From: Roseococcus thiosulfatophilus
GTDB taxonomy: Bacteria > Pseudomonadota > Alphaproteobacteria > Acetobacterales > Acetobacteraceae
Direction: 5' to 3'
Assembly (NCBI RefSeq): GCF_017311575.1
Contig: NZ_JAFFQY010000033.1
Span: 1 to 64,000, forward strand
DNA length: 64,000 nt
The notes beneath the pieces were generated by a model. It searched no databases and was not told the DNA's origin. It worked only from the letters and a program-made list of their open reading frames with translations. This document shows positions 8,799 through 18,944 of the stretch, piece by piece. Positions within the stretch are counted from its first letter, which is position 1, and the number at the start of each line of letters is the position of its first letter. A program made the translations under genes and the position numbers.

Positions 8799-9091
8799 TG
8801 ACGAAGCAGGAACTCACCGACTGGGCGCTGGCCAATGGCTGGAAGATGATCGGCGCCTATCCCTGCCTGCCCAAGCCCGACGCGCCCAAGGAGGCGCTGG
8901 TGCGGATGCTGCTGAAATCCACCGGTGTGGATCTGCAGATGCGCCGGCCCTCGGGGCGGTGGGAGAAGGTGGCGGGGCAGTCGTACCTGAAGATCTACCC
9001 CGACCCGCGCACCGGCCAGCCCCTGGACATGGGGCTGGAGAAGATCACGGGCATCGCGCGGCTGATGGAGCGGGCGCGCAGCCAGGAGTGA
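8795..9091 (+). CDS. Small conserved-looking protein coupled to the amidase (98 aa)
   Basis: I do not recognise the family. The protein is soluble, with no signal peptide or membrane segment, and has a basic central part (LLKSTGVDLQMRRPSGRWEK) and a helical C terminus ending ARLMERARSQE. Its ATG overlaps the amidase stop, so translation is probably coupled. A second ATG directly follows the first. It ends 1 nt before the stop of the convergent thiamine-diphosphate enzyme. Codon use is like its neighbours, which supports a real gene. Confidence 0.7.
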   Translation: MMTKQELTDWALANGWKMIGAYPCLPKPDAPKEALVRMLLKSTGVDLQMRRPSGRWEKVAGQSYLKIYPDPRTGQPLDMGLEKITGIARLMERARSQE

Positions 9092-9092
9092 G

Positions 9093-10775
9093 CTATCTCC
9101 GCGCGCGCTCCGCGTGCTTGCCCATGGTGGTGTAGGGCGCATAGGGCGGGAAGGGCCCGACGGCGACCATGTCCACCTCGACCAGCGTGGGCCCGTCCAC
9201 CTCCAGCGCCTGCGCCACGACGCTGCCGAAGTCCTCCGCGCGTGAGACCTTGAAGTGCGGCAGCCCGGCGACCGCGGCGAGCTGCCCGAGGTCCGGCCCC
9301 AGCAGATCATCGCCGAAGCGGCGGCCATCCACCACCGCATCCTGGATCACGCGGATCACGCCATAGCCGCGATCATTCATCACGATGGTGCAGAGCCGCG
9401 CGCGCTCCTGCACGGCGGTCCAGAGCTCGCTCATGTTCATCGCGAAGCCACCATCGCCCACCATGGCGACCGTCTTGCGGCCTTGCGCGCCCATGGCCGC
9501 GCCGATGCCCAGCGGCAGGCCCGGCCCGATGGCCGCCCCCACCGGATGCACCGCATCACGCGGGCCATAGATGGGGAAGACGCGGTTGCCCCAGGTGGTG
9601 TTGCTCATGGTGATGTCGCGCACCCAGAGCGCGTCGCGCGGCATCACGGCGCGCAGCTGTTCGCAGAAGCCGTGATAGGGGCCGAGGGTGGCGAGGAATT
9701 CCTCCACCGCGCGGCGCTTCGTTTCCGCGAGATCGGCGGGGAAGGCCGGGTCCGTCTGCATGCGGCCCTTCAGGCGCCGCGCGAGGCCTTGCGCCACCAG
9801 CTCCGCATCGCCCATCACGAAGAGGCTGTTGGGATAGGTGCGACCATCCGCGGCGGGGTCCACATCCACATGGATGAGGTTGGCGGGCAGCTTCTGCGAA
9901 CCATCCTGCGTCTCATGCCCGCGCAACCGCGAGCCGAGCACGACCATCGCATCCACCGTGCCATAGAATTCCTGCACCCGGGGCGAGCCATTGCCGTGCA
10001 TGGCACCCAGCGTCATCGGGTGGTCCTCCGGCACGATGCCGCGGCCATTCCAGGAATTCACGCAGCCGAAGCCGAGTTCGATCAGCGCCATGGCCCCCGC
10101 CCCCGCCTCGCGCGCGCCATTGCCGAGCCAGATCATGGGGCGCTTCGCGGAGGCCAGCCGGTCCGCCAGCTCATCCAGCGCGGCCTCGCTGGGCGGCAGC
10201 GGCGGCGGCACGGGCAGTTCCAGCGTGTCCAGCGCGGCGGGACGCGCGATGGTGGCGCGCTGGATATCAATGGGGATTTCCACCGAGACGGGCCCGCGCG
10301 GCGGCGTCATTGCCTCCATCGCCGCGCGCCACAGCACGCCGAAGGCCTGGTTGGCGTGGCGCACGCGATACGCGGCCTTGCCCGCCGCTTCCAGGATGGC
10401 CGTCTGCCCCGGCACGTCATGCACGCTGCCCGTGTCGCGGTCGAGGAATTTTGTAAGTGTCTGGCCCGTGATGTGCAGCACGGGCGAGCCTGCAAACTGC
10501 GCCTCCACCAGCCCGCCGATGCTGTTGGCCATGCCCGGCCCCGTGCTGGTGAAGAGCACGCCCAGATGACCCGTCACGCGCGCATAGGCGTCCGCCATGT
10601 GCGCCCCGCCCATCTCGCCCCGGCACATCACGTAGCGGATGGCGTTGCGCCGGCCGATGGCGTCCAGCATCGGGATGTTGTGGACGGAGACGATGCCGAA
10701 GGCGGTGGTGACGCCGATGCGCGCCAGGAATTCGGCCACCATGTCGGCGACGGTGTAGGGGGTGTCGTGGGTCAT
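9093..10775 (-). CDS. Thiamine-diphosphate enzyme of the acetolactate synthase family (560 aa)
   Basis: Three-domain ThDP enzyme (PYR, central, PP). The catalytic Glu54 lies in CRGEMGGAHMADAYARVTG. The cofactor motif starts GDGGFAMNMSELW at 440 and reaches the Mg-binding Asn467 in MNDRGYG. The length fits acetolactate synthase-like decarboxylases or synthases. No IlvH regulatory subunit is adjacent, which argues against the housekeeping anabolic enzyme. Benzoylformate or phosphonopyruvate decarboxylase-like or sulfoacetaldehyde-type roles are all possible. A GGAGGA motif precedes the ATG. It is the only gene in its transcription unit unless the upstream solute-binding gene, 70 nt away on the same strand, reads into it. 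Confidence 0.85.
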   Translation of the reverse strand: MTHDTPYTVADMVAEFLARIGVTTAFGIVSVHNIPMLDAIGRRNAIRYVMCRGEMGGAHMADAYARVTGHLGVLFTSTGPGMANSIGGLVEAQFAGSPVLHITGQTLTKFLDRDTGSVHDVPGQTAILEAAGKAAYRVRHANQAFGVLWRAAMEAMTPPRGPVSVEIPIDIQRATIARPAALDTLELPVPPPLPPSEAALDELADRLASAKRPMIWLGNGAREAGAGAMALIELGFGCVNSWNGRGIVPEDHPMTLGAMHGNGSPRVQEFYGTVDAMVVLGSRLRGHETQDGSQKLPANLIHVDVDPAADGRTYPNSLFVMGDAELVAQGLARRLKGRMQTDPAFPADLAETKRRAVEEFLATLGPYHGFCEQLRAVMPRDALWVRDITMSNTTWGNRVFPIYGPRDAVHPVGAAIGPGLPLGIGAAMGAQGRKTVAMVGDGGFAMNMSELWTAVQERARLCTIVMNDRGYGVIRVIQDAVVDGRRFGDDLLGPDLGQLAAVAGLPHFKVSRAEDFGSVVAQALEVDGPTLVEVDMVAVGPFPPYAPYTTMGKHAERARR

Positions 10776-10845
10776 GCGGCGCTTCCTCCGTGGCTTCTTG
10801 CGGCCATGGTGTCACGATGCGGCGCCCGCGCCACCCCCTGTGCGC

Positions 10846-11571
10846 CTATGCGGCGGGCGCGACCGAAAGCCCGCGCACCTGGTGCTTCGCGATGAGGCTG
10901 GCCACCAGGCCCGAACGCTTCGCTTCCTCCACGAATTCCGCGAGGAAGCGCGCCGCCGCCTCGTTCGCGCGCGCGGTGCCGATGGCCTGCTGCACCGCGG
11001 TGAACTTGCCCTCCAGGATGCGCGCGCCGGGTTGCTTCTCGACATCGGTCAGCAGGCGCGGGCGCAGGCCGGCCAGCACGTCGAGGCCGTCGCGCAGGTA
11101 GAGGTCCATCGCGCCGTCCAGACCCTCCGCGCGCACCAGCGTGGCGTGCCGGATATTGCGTTCCAGCCAGAGGTCATAGGCGGCGCGCGCGGCGACGGCG
11201 ATGCGGGTGCCGGGGCGGTCCACCTCGTCCAGCGACGTGATGGCGGAGCCGGGTGGCACCATGTAGGTGGCCTCGATCTCGGCATAGGCGGCGGTGAAGT
11301 GGATCTTCTCCGCGCGCTGCGGCTCCGCGCCGATCAGGCCGATATCCCAGGCGCCGGTGCCGGCCGCATCGGCCAGTTCACCGGGGCGTGGAAAGGGCAC
11401 GTATTGCACCGGCACGCCCAGGCGGTCGGCGATGGCGCGCGCCATGCCGGGCGACACGCCATCCGGCTCGCCATTCGGGCCGCGCCCGGTGACGAGCAGG
11501 AAATTGCTCATGTTGATGCCGGCGCGCAGCACGCCGCCGGGGGCGAGCTGGGCGAGAATTTCTGGTGTCAT
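10846..11571 (-). CDS. Family 3 solute-binding protein lacking a signal peptide (241 aa)
   Basis: Resembles amino-acid ABC receptors (SBP_bac_3): [15 protein letters not shown] opens lobe 1, [16 protein letters not shown] follows, and [20 protein letters not shown] is the hinge-region block. The domain begins within ten residues of the chosen ATG at 11571, and no hydrophobic leader can be added upstream in frame. As read it would stay in the cytoplasm. No permease or ATPase of the amino-acid type is adjacent; the sugar ABC operon starts 233 nt away on the other strand. It might be a binding or sensor protein rather than a transport receptor. Confidence 0.75.
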   Translation of the reverse strand: MTPEILAQLAPGGVLRAGINMSNFLLVTGRGPNGEPDGVSPGMARAIADRLGVPVQYVPFPRPGELADAAGTGAWDIGLIGAEPQRAEKIHFTAAYAEIEATYMVPPGSAITSLDEVDRPGTRIAVAARAAYDLWLERNIRHATLVRAEGLDGAMDLYLRDGLDVLAGLRPRLLTDVEKQPGARILEGKFTAVQQAIGTARANEAAARFLAEFVEEAKRSGLVASLIAKHQVRGLSVAPAA

Positions 11572-11804
11572 CGGCCGTCTCCGTGATGCGGTCCTGCCTG
11601 TTCTGGACCCGGCTTCGCCGCGCGCCAATGCCCCGGGGCGCTTCGCGGGTGCAGCACGCATTTCGGCAAATCACCACTGGACAAGGCCTCGCGGAAGGAC
11701 GTGAAGTAGTTTCAGCGGCACAGACCGCGACGAGGAAATGGAAGAGGAAGCGGCATGCCGAAACAGGCAGGAGCGCGCGCGCCCGAAGTCGTGGCCGCAC
11801 ACTG

Positions 11805-12851
<1,047 letters not shown>

Positions 12852-12882
12852 CGCCCGTCAAAAACTGGGAGGAACGGAAACA

Positions 12883-14211
12883 ATGCCAACGAACTTCAGC
12901 ATCACCCGCCGGACCCTTGGCCTTGGCGGCGCGGCGAGCCTGGTCGGCGCGCAGGCCTCGGCGCAGATCCAGTCGGCGCAGGTCCCCACGCCCAATTTCC
13001 GCGTGGAGAACGGCGCGACCCTGCGCGTGCTGCGCCCGGTGCGCTTCGTCCAGCCGGACGAGGAGGTGTTCCGCGCGAACTGCGCCCGCTTCGCGCAAGC
13101 GACGGGCGTGCAGGTGCGCGTGGACTTCGTGGGCTGGGAGGACATCAACCAGCAGACCGCCGTCACCGCCAATACGGGCGCGGGGCCAGATGTCATCATC
13201 GGCTTCAACGAGGCGCCGCACGTCTACGCCGACAAGGTGGTGGAGGTGACGGATGTCGCCGAATACCTGGGCGCGAAATATGGCGGCTGGAAGCGGCTGG
13301 CCGAGCGCTATGGGAAGCGGCACGGCAGCAACAACTGGCTCGCCCTGCCCTTCGGCGCCTCGGGCGGGCCACTGGTGTGGCGCAAATCCGCGGTGAACGA
13401 GGCGGGCTTCCAGTCCATCCCGGATGACCACGCCAGCTACCTGCGCCTTTGCCAGGCGCTGCGCCGCATCAACAAGCCCGCGGGCTTCGCGCTGGGCAAC
13501 GCGGTGGGCGACGGCAATGGCTTCGCCAACTGGCTGGTCTGGTCCTTCGGCGGGCGGCTGGTGAATGATGATGGCAGTGTCGGCATCAACAGCCCGCAGA
13601 CCATCCAGGCACTGGAATACCTGCGCGAGCTGTATGCCACCTTCGTGCCCGGCACGCTGGCCTGGGGCGACATCAGCAACAACCGCGCCTATGCGTCGAA
13701 CGAGCTGTTCCTGACGGCCAACGGCGTCTCGCTCTACTTCGCGCTGAAGAACGACCCCGCGACGCGCGCCATCGCGGACGACACGGAGCATTCGCTGCTG
13801 CCCAAGGGCGTGGCCGAGACCTCGCCCATGGCGGGGCTGACGCTGAACGCCATGGTGTTCCGCCACAGCCGCTTCCCTAACGCGTCCAAGGCGCTGCTGG
13901 CCTTCCTGATGGAGAGCGAGCAGTACGACCCCTGGCTGCAGGCGAACCTCGGCTACTGGTCGCAGCCGCTGAACGCCTACAACAGCAGCGCCGTCTGGCA
14001 GAGCGACCCCAAGGTCAGCATCTTCCGCGACGTGATGGATACCGCCTTCTACAACGGCTACAGCGGGCCCATCACCGAGGGCTCGGCCGCGGCCAATGCC
14101 GACTACGTGATGGTGCAGATGTGCGCCGCGGTCGCCTCCGGCCAGGCCACGCCCCAGGCCGCGGCGCGCGAGGCGGAGCGCCGCGCGACGCGCTTCTTCC
14201 GCCGGCGCTGA
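12883..14211 (+). CDS. CUT1 ABC transporter sugar-binding protein (442 aa)
   Basis: Family 1 extracellular solute-binding protein with a twin-arginine-like leader, ITRRTLGLGGAASLVGAQ, ending at ASAQ. The body contains FVGWEDINQQTAVTANTGAGPDV, characteristic of CUT1 receptors, and a conserved substrate-lobe block ALPFGASGGPLVWRK. It follows the ATPase after 31 nt with GGGAGGA upstream. Between it and the first permease is a strong hairpin that could keep the receptor more abundant than the membrane subunits. The ligand is unknown; glycerol-phosphate-, sugar- or polyol-type receptors look alike at this level. Confidence 0.92.
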   Translation: MPTNFSITRRTLGLGGAASLVGAQASAQIQSAQVPTPNFRVENGATLRVLRPVRFVQPDEEVFRANCARFAQATGVQVRVDFVGWEDINQQTAVTANTGAGPDVIIGFNEAPHVYADKVVEVTDVAEYLGAKYGGWKRLAERYGKRHGSNNWLALPFGASGGPLVWRKSAVNEAGFQSIPDDHASYLRLCQALRRINKPAGFALGNAVGDGNGFANWLVWSFGGRLVNDDGSVGINSPQTIQALEYLRELYATFVPGTLAWGDISNNRAYASNELFLTANGVSLYFALKNDPATRAIADDTEHSLLPKGVAETSPMAGLTLNAMVFRHSRFPNASKALLAFLMESEQYDPWLQANLGYWSQPLNAYNSSAVWQSDPKVSIFRDVMDTAFYNGYSGPITEGSAAANADYVMVQMCAAVASGQATPQAAAREAERRATRFFRRR

Positions 14212-14226
14212 CGCCACCCTGAACCT

Positions 14227-14253
14227 GCCGCGCGGTGTGCCCCACCGCGCGGC
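14227..14253 (+). terminator. Intra-operon hairpin after the ABC receptor gene
   Basis: GCCGCGCGGTG at 14227-14237 pairs perfectly with 14243-14253 around a TGCCC loop. It starts 16 nt after the receptor stop and is not followed by a T-run. It probably protects the upstream mRNA end or attenuates transcription into the permease genes, rather than stopping it fully. Confidence 0.6.
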
Positions 14254-14276
14254 CCCCCAGCCGGAGCGCCCGCGCC

Positions 14277-15242
14277 ATGGACACCACCCTTTCCGCCACG
14301 AGGGCGCAGCACTGGTCGCGCACGCGCCGGCAACCCACCGCGCTCGGCCGGCTGTTCGACAGCAAGACCTTCCTCATCATCGCCTGCCTGTTGCCGACAG
14401 TGGGGCTGCTCGGCGTGTTCCTCACCTATCCGCTGGGCTTGGGCATCTGGCTGGCCTTCACCGACGGCACCATCGGCCGGCGCGGGCAGTTCGTAGGGTT
14501 CGAGAACTTCGAGTGGCTCTTCAGCGACCCCATCTTCTGGAACGCGGTCTTCTTCAGCGTCTTCTACACGGCGCTGGCAACGGTCGGTAAATTCGCGCTG
14601 GGGCTCTGGCTCGCGCTGCTGCTGAACCAGTACATGCCCTTCAAGGCCTTCTTCCGCGCCATCATCCTGCTGCCCTGGATCGTGCCCACGGTGCTCTCGG
14701 CCATCGCCTTCTGGTGGATGTACGACCCGCAGTTCAGCATCATTTCCTGGGTGTTCATCGAACTGGGCTGGCGCGAGACGAACATTGACTTCATCGGCAG
14801 CGAATGGCCGGCGCGCTTCTCGCTGATCGCGGCCAATATCTGGCGCGGCATCCCCTTCGTGGCGATCTCGCTGCTGGCGGGGCTGCAGACCATCTCGCCC
14901 TCGCTTTACGAGGCCGCGTTGCTGGACGGCGCCTCGCCCTGGCAGCGCTTCCGCTACATCACCTTCCCGATGCTGCTGCCCATCCTGGCCATCGTGATGA
15001 CCTTCAGCATCATCTTCACCTTCACCGACTTCCAGCTGGTCTATGCCATCACGCGCGGCGGGCCGGTGAACTCGACGCACCTGCTGGCCACCCTGGCCTT
15101 CCAGCGCGGCATCCCCGGCGGCGAGCTGGCGGAGGGTGCCGCCATCGCCGTCTCCATGATCCCCTTCCTCGTCTTCGCCACCCTGTTCAGCTACTTCGCG
15201 CTGGCGCGGCGCAAGTGGCAGCAGGGCGAAGGCAATGACTGA
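14277..15242 (+). CDS. ABC sugar permease, MalF/UgpA-like (321 aa)
   Basis: Inner-membrane permease with six apparent transmembrane segments after a ~45-residue basic N-terminal tail (first segment FLIIACLLPTVGLLGVFL). The EAA loop that docks the ATPase is EAALLDGASPWQRFRYITFP. ATG at 14277 has a GGAG 10 nt upstream. It pairs with the next gene to form the translocation pore of the importer. Confidence 0.93.
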   Translation: MDTTLSATRAQHWSRTRRQPTALGRLFDSKTFLIIACLLPTVGLLGVFLTYPLGLGIWLAFTDGTIGRRGQFVGFENFEWLFSDPIFWNAVFFSVFYTALATVGKFALGLWLALLLNQYMPFKAFFRAIILLPWIVPTVLSAIAFWWMYDPQFSIISWVFIELGWRETNIDFIGSEWPARFSLIAANIWRGIPFVAISLLAGLQTISPSLYEAALLDGASPWQRFRYITFPMLLPILAIVMTFSIIFTFTDFQLVYAITRGGPVNSTHLLATLAFQRGIPGGELAEGAAIAVSMIPFLVFATLFSYFALARRKWQQGEGND

Positions 15243-15254
15243 GAGGACCAGACC

Positions 15255-16130
15255 ATGAGCAACTCCGCCTCCGCCAGCCCCGAGGCCATGCAGTGGGACA
15301 GCCGCGCGCGCCGCGTCGTGATGCTCTGGGTGCCGCTGTGCTGCTTCCTCTTCATCCTGCTCTTCCCCTTCTACTGGATGACGGTGACGGCCTTCAAACC
15401 TGATGCGGAGCTGTACGACTTCGCCACACACAACCCCTTCTGGATCACCTCGCCCACGCTGGCGCACATCCGGATGCTGCTCTTCGAGACGTCCTACCCG
15501 TCCTGGCTCTGGACCACGATGCTGGTTTCGGTGGGGGCCACCTTCCTCTCGCTGTTTGCCAGCACGCTGGCCGCCTATGCCATCCAGCGGCTGCGCTTCC
15601 GCGGCAGCCAATATGTGGGGCTGGCCATCTACCTGGCCTATCTGGTGCCGCCCTCCATCCTGTTCATCCCGTTGGCGACGATGGTGGTGCAGCTCGGCCT
15701 CTTCGACAGCCCGATGGCGCTGATCCTGGTCTACCCGACCTTCCTCGTGCCCTTCTGCACCTGGCTGCTGATCGGCTACTTCAAGTCCATCCCCTATGAG
15801 CTGGAGGAATGCGCGCTGATCGACGGCGCGACGCGCCTGCAGATCCTGACGAAAATCACGCTGCCGCTGGCCGTGCCCGGCCTGATCAGCGCGGGCATCT
15901 TCAGCTTCACCCTGTCCTGGAACGAGTTCATCTACGCACTCGCCTTCATCCAGAGCAGCGAGAACAAGACCGTTCCCGTGGCTATCCTGACGGAGCTGGT
16001 GACGGGCGATGTGTATCAGTGGGGCGCGCTGATGGCGGGCAGCCTGCTGGGCTCGCTGCCGGTCGCCATCTTCTACTCGTTCTTCGTGGACTATTATGTG
16101 AGCAGCCTGACGGGCGCGGTGAAGGAGTAG
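15255..16130 (+). CDS. ABC sugar permease, MalG/UgpE-like (291 aa)
   Basis: Second pore subunit. It has six predicted transmembrane segments beginning VPLCCFLFILLFPFYW and an EAA loop EECALIDGATRLQILTKITL. The C-terminal block FTLSWNEFIYALAF is typical of MalG-type subunits. It lies 12 nt after the first permease with GAGAGGA between. It is the last gene of the importer operon; the next gene is convergent and ends 27 nt further on. Confidence 0.93.
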   Translation: MSNSASASPEAMQWDSRARRVVMLWVPLCCFLFILLFPFYWMTVTAFKPDAELYDFATHNPFWITSPTLAHIRMLLFETSYPSWLWTTMLVSVGATFLSLFASTLAAYAIQRLRFRGSQYVGLAIYLAYLVPPSILFIPLATMVVQLGLFDSPMALILVYPTFLVPFCTWLLIGYFKSIPYELEECALIDGATRLQILTKITLPLAVPGLISAGIFSFTLSWNEFIYALAFIQSSENKTVPVAILTELVTGDVYQWGALMAGSLLGSLPVAIFYSFFVDYYVSSLTGAVKE

Positions 16131-16157
16131 CCCACCGCGCCCCAGGCCTGAACTGGC

Positions 16158-17132
16158 TCAGTCGGGCCGGATATTGTTCTCGCGCACCACCTGGCCCCAG
16201 GTGCGGATCTGGCGCGAGAGGAATGCGCGGAACGCCTCCTCGCCCTGCGGCTCCAGGTCGATGCCGAGGTTGGTCACACGCGTCCGCACCGTCTCGATCT
16301 CCAGCGCCTTGCGGAGTTCCGCCTCCATCCGCTGCTTGACGGCCGCGGGCAGGTTGGCCGGGCCAAGGAAGCCCCAGAAGGCCCGCGCATCAATGCCCGC
16401 CACGCCGCATTCGGCCAGCGTGGGCACATTGGGCATGGTGGGGGAGCGCGTGGACCCCGTCTGCGCCAGCGCCACCAGCACCCCACTGTCCACATGCACG
16501 CCGATGGCCGGGCGCGTCGCGATGGGCAGGTCCACCTCGCCCGCCAGCGCGGCCGCGGCCAGCGGCCCGCCGCCGCGATAGGGCACGTGCACCAGTTGCA
16601 GCCCCGTGGTCCGCCCCACCAGCGCCATGGTCAGATGCGCGAGCGAGCCATTGCCGATGGTGCCGTAGGTGAGGGTATCGGGCCGCACGCGGGCCGCCGC
16701 CGCCATCGCCGCCCAGTCCTTGTACGGCCGCGTGGAGTGCGCCGTCAGCACCATGGGCGCCGTGCCGAACTGCAGCAGCGGCGTCAGGTCGCGCTCGGTG
16801 TCGAAGCCCATGTTGGGGATCAGCGCGGGGTTCACGGCGTGGGTGTCGAAGACCAGCACCCAGGTGTTGCCGTCGGGCGCGCTGCGCGCCACCGCCGCGG
16901 TGCCCAGCGAGCCCGAGGCGCCGGCGCGGTTCTCGACGATGACCGGCACGCCCAGGCTCTGCGAGAGCGGCTGTTGCAACAGCCGCGCCAGCGCATCCGT
17001 GCTGCCGCCCGGCGGGAAGGGCGCGATGATGCGGATGGGGCCCGAGGGCCAGGCCGATTGCGCGCGCAACGCGGGGGCGGCGAGCAGCGTCGCCCCGCCC
17101 GCCAGCAGCAGCCGGCGCGTGGATGTGGTCAT
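16158..17132 (-). CDS. Bug/TctC-type periplasmic solute receptor (324 aa)
   Basis: The leader MTTSTRRLLLAGGATLLAAP continues to ALRAQ, and the mature part has GPIRIIAPFPPGGSTDALAR and LVHVPYRGGGPLAAAALAGEVD. ATG at 17132 is preferred because GGGAGGA lies 7 nt upstream; another in-frame ATG at 17138 is almost on top of that site. It is an orphan, followed on its 5' side by the arsenite exporter on the same strand 59 nt away. Its ligand is unknown. Confidence 0.9.
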   Translation of the reverse strand: MTTSTRRLLLAGGATLLAAPALRAQSAWPSGPIRIIAPFPPGGSTDALARLLQQPLSQSLGVPVIVENRAGASGSLGTAAVARSAPDGNTWVLVFDTHAVNPALIPNMGFDTERDLTPLLQFGTAPMVLTAHSTRPYKDWAAMAAAARVRPDTLTYGTIGNGSLAHLTMALVGRTTGLQLVHVPYRGGGPLAAAALAGEVDLPIATRPAIGVHVDSGVLVALAQTGSTRSPTMPNVPTLAECGVAGIDARAFWGFLGPANLPAAVKQRMEAELRKALEIETVRTRVTNLGIDLEPQGEEAFRAFLSRQIRTWGQVVRENNIRPD

Positions 17133-17191
17133 GTTCATTCCTCCCTGTGAACTGTCATTGCCTCGGGTTGTGCCCGAGTTGCGCCCCCGGC

Positions 17192-18217
17192 TCAACCGGC
17201 CGAGAAACGATCCCGCGTGCGGTTGGCGATGGCGACGAGGGAGAGCATCACCGGCACCTCCACCAGAACGCCCACCACGGTGGCGAGCGCCGCGCCGCTG
17301 TCCAGCCCGAACAGGCTGATGGCCACCGCCACCGACAATTCGAAGAAGTTGGAGGTGCCGATCAGCGCGCAGGGTGCCGCGATCCGGAAGGGCACGCGCC
17401 ACAGCCAGGCCCACACATAGGCCAACGCGAAGATGCCGTAGGATTGCAGCAGCAGCGGCACCGCGATCAGCACGATCACCAGCGGCTGCGCCAGGATCAC
17501 GCCGCCCTGGAAGCCGAAGAGCAGCACCACGGTGGCCAGCAGACCCAACACCCCGGCGGGCTTGAGCCGTCCCGTGAAGGCCAGCACGGCCGCTTCCTCC
17601 CGCAGCGCCGCGCGCGTCGCGATGCCGGCCACCAGCGGCACCACCACATAGAGCAGCACCGAGAGCAGCAGCGTCTCCCACGGCACGGGAATGGAGGTGA
17701 CGCCCAGCAGCAGGGCCACGATGGGCGCGAAGGCCAGCACCATCACCGCGTCGTTCACCGAGACCTGCACCAGCGTGTAGGTGGGGTCGCCGCGCACCAG
17801 CTGGCTCCAGACGAAGACCATGGCGGTGCAGGGCGCGGCCCCCAGCAGGATGACGCCGGCCAGGTATTGCTGCGCGTCGGCGGGGGCGATCAGGTCCGCG
17901 AAGACCACCTCGAAGAACAGCACGCCGAGTGCGGCCATGGTGAAGGGCTTCACCAGCCAGTTCACCACCAGCGTGATGACCAGGCCCTTGGGCTTGTCGC
18001 CGATGCGGCGGAGGGAGGTGAAGTCCACCGCCACCATCATCGGGTAGATCATCACCCAGATCAGCACGGCGACGACCAGGTTCACCTGGGCATATTCAAG
18101 CGCCGCCAGCGCCTGGAACAGCCCGGGTGCCAGCGCGCCCAGGCCGATGCCCGCCACGATGCACAGCGCGACCCAGAGGCTGAGCCAGCGTTCGAAGAGG
18201 CCGAGCGGTTCCTGCAT
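17192..18217 (-). CDS. acr3: ACR3-family arsenite efflux transporter (341 aa)
   Basis: Inner-membrane exporter of As(III), with about ten transmembrane segments filling the whole length. The diagnostic block is [15 protein letters not shown] with the essential Cys130, followed by [13 protein letters not shown]. The second functional site [14 protein letters not shown] contains Glu294. Length and motifs fit the prokaryotic ACR3(1) or (2) group. There is no arsR, arsC or arsH nearby, so it is either constitutive or controlled from elsewhere. The GST at 18302 is divergent from it, 84 nt away. Confidence 0.93.
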   Translation of the reverse strand: MQEPLGLFERWLSLWVALCIVAGIGLGALAPGLFQALAALEYAQVNLVVAVLIWVMIYPMMVAVDFTSLRRIGDKPKGLVITLVVNWLVKPFTMAALGVLFFEVVFADLIAPADAQQYLAGVILLGAAPCTAMVFVWSQLVRGDPTYTLVQVSVNDAVMVLAFAPIVALLLGVTSIPVPWETLLLSVLLYVVVPLVAGIATRAALREEAAVLAFTGRLKPAGVLGLLATVVLLFGFQGGVILAQPLVIVLIAVPLLLQSYGIFALAYVWAWLWRVPFRIAAPCALIGTSNFFELSVAVAISLFGLDSGAALATVVGVLVEVPVMLSLVAIANRTRDRFSAG

Positions 18218-18301
18218 GCCGCCTGTCTATCCCCGCCCCGCCCCATCTGGCCAGCCGCGCCGGGCCGCGCCACTCTGCCCGCTCCAGACGAGGAACCGCC
18301 G

Positions 18302-18940
18302 ATGCCCCCTGCCCCGCTCCGCCTGCTCGGCCGCAAGGACGCGTTCAACGTCCGCAAGGTGCTCTGGCTACTGGAGGAGCTGGGCGAGGACTTCACCCAG
18401 GAGGATTGGGGCCGCGGCCACCGGACCACACAGGTGCCGGAATTCCTCGCGCTGAACCCGCTCGGCACCGTGCCGGTGCTGGTGGACGGCGATGCGGTGC
18501 TGCGCGAATCCCATGTCATCATGCGCCACCTCGCCGCCACACGGGGCCGCACCGATCTGCTGCCCGCCGAGCCCGCCGCGCGGGCCGAGGTCGAGGCCTG
18601 GATGGACTGGGTGGCCTATGAGATGACGCTGCCCATGCGGCTCGGCTACCTGGGCGGCGTGCTGGGGCTCGCGCCCTGGAACGGGCCGGAGATGGCGGCG
18701 CTGGGGCGCGCGGAATACGCGCACCGCATGGGTGTGCTGGAACAGGCGCTGGCGCGCGGCGGGCCCTACCTGGCGGGCGCCACCCTCACGCTCGCCGACA
18801 TGGCCTGCGGCATGGCCGTGCACCGCTGGGCGGTCGTGAAGGATGGCAGCGAGGCGCCCACGCCCGCGCTCGACGCCTGGCTGGAGCGCCTGGCGGAAAG
18901 CCCCGGCTTCCGCGCGCATATCCGCAACGGGCTGCCCTGA
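18302..18940 (+). CDS. Glutathione S-transferase family protein (212 aa)
   Basis: Thioredoxin-like N-terminal GST domain (LLGRKDAFNVRKVLWLLEEL) with the cis-Pro region NPLGTVPVLVDGDAVLRESHVIMRHLA, then an all-helical C-terminal domain with GGPYLAGATLTLADMACG. The pattern KDAFNVRKV is seen in plant theta/phi-like bacterial GSTs where a Ser or Asn near the N terminus activates glutathione. ATG at 18302 follows GAGGAA. Substrate unknown. It ends 4 nt before the stop of the convergent ChaN gene. Confidence 0.88.
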   Translation: MPPAPLRLLGRKDAFNVRKVLWLLEELGEDFTQEDWGRGHRTTQVPEFLALNPLGTVPVLVDGDAVLRESHVIMRHLAATRGRTDLLPAEPAARAEVEAWMDWVAYEMTLPMRLGYLGGVLGLAPWNGPEMAALGRAEYAHRMGVLEQALARGGPYLAGATLTLADMACGMAVHRWAVVKDGSEAPTPALDAWLERLAESPGFRAHIRNGLP

Positions 18941-18944
18941 GCCG

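Noticed and set aside
17192-18940. An arsenic resistance operon
   Set aside because: Only the ACR3 exporter is present; the neighbouring GST is divergent and no arsR, arsC or arsH is found.
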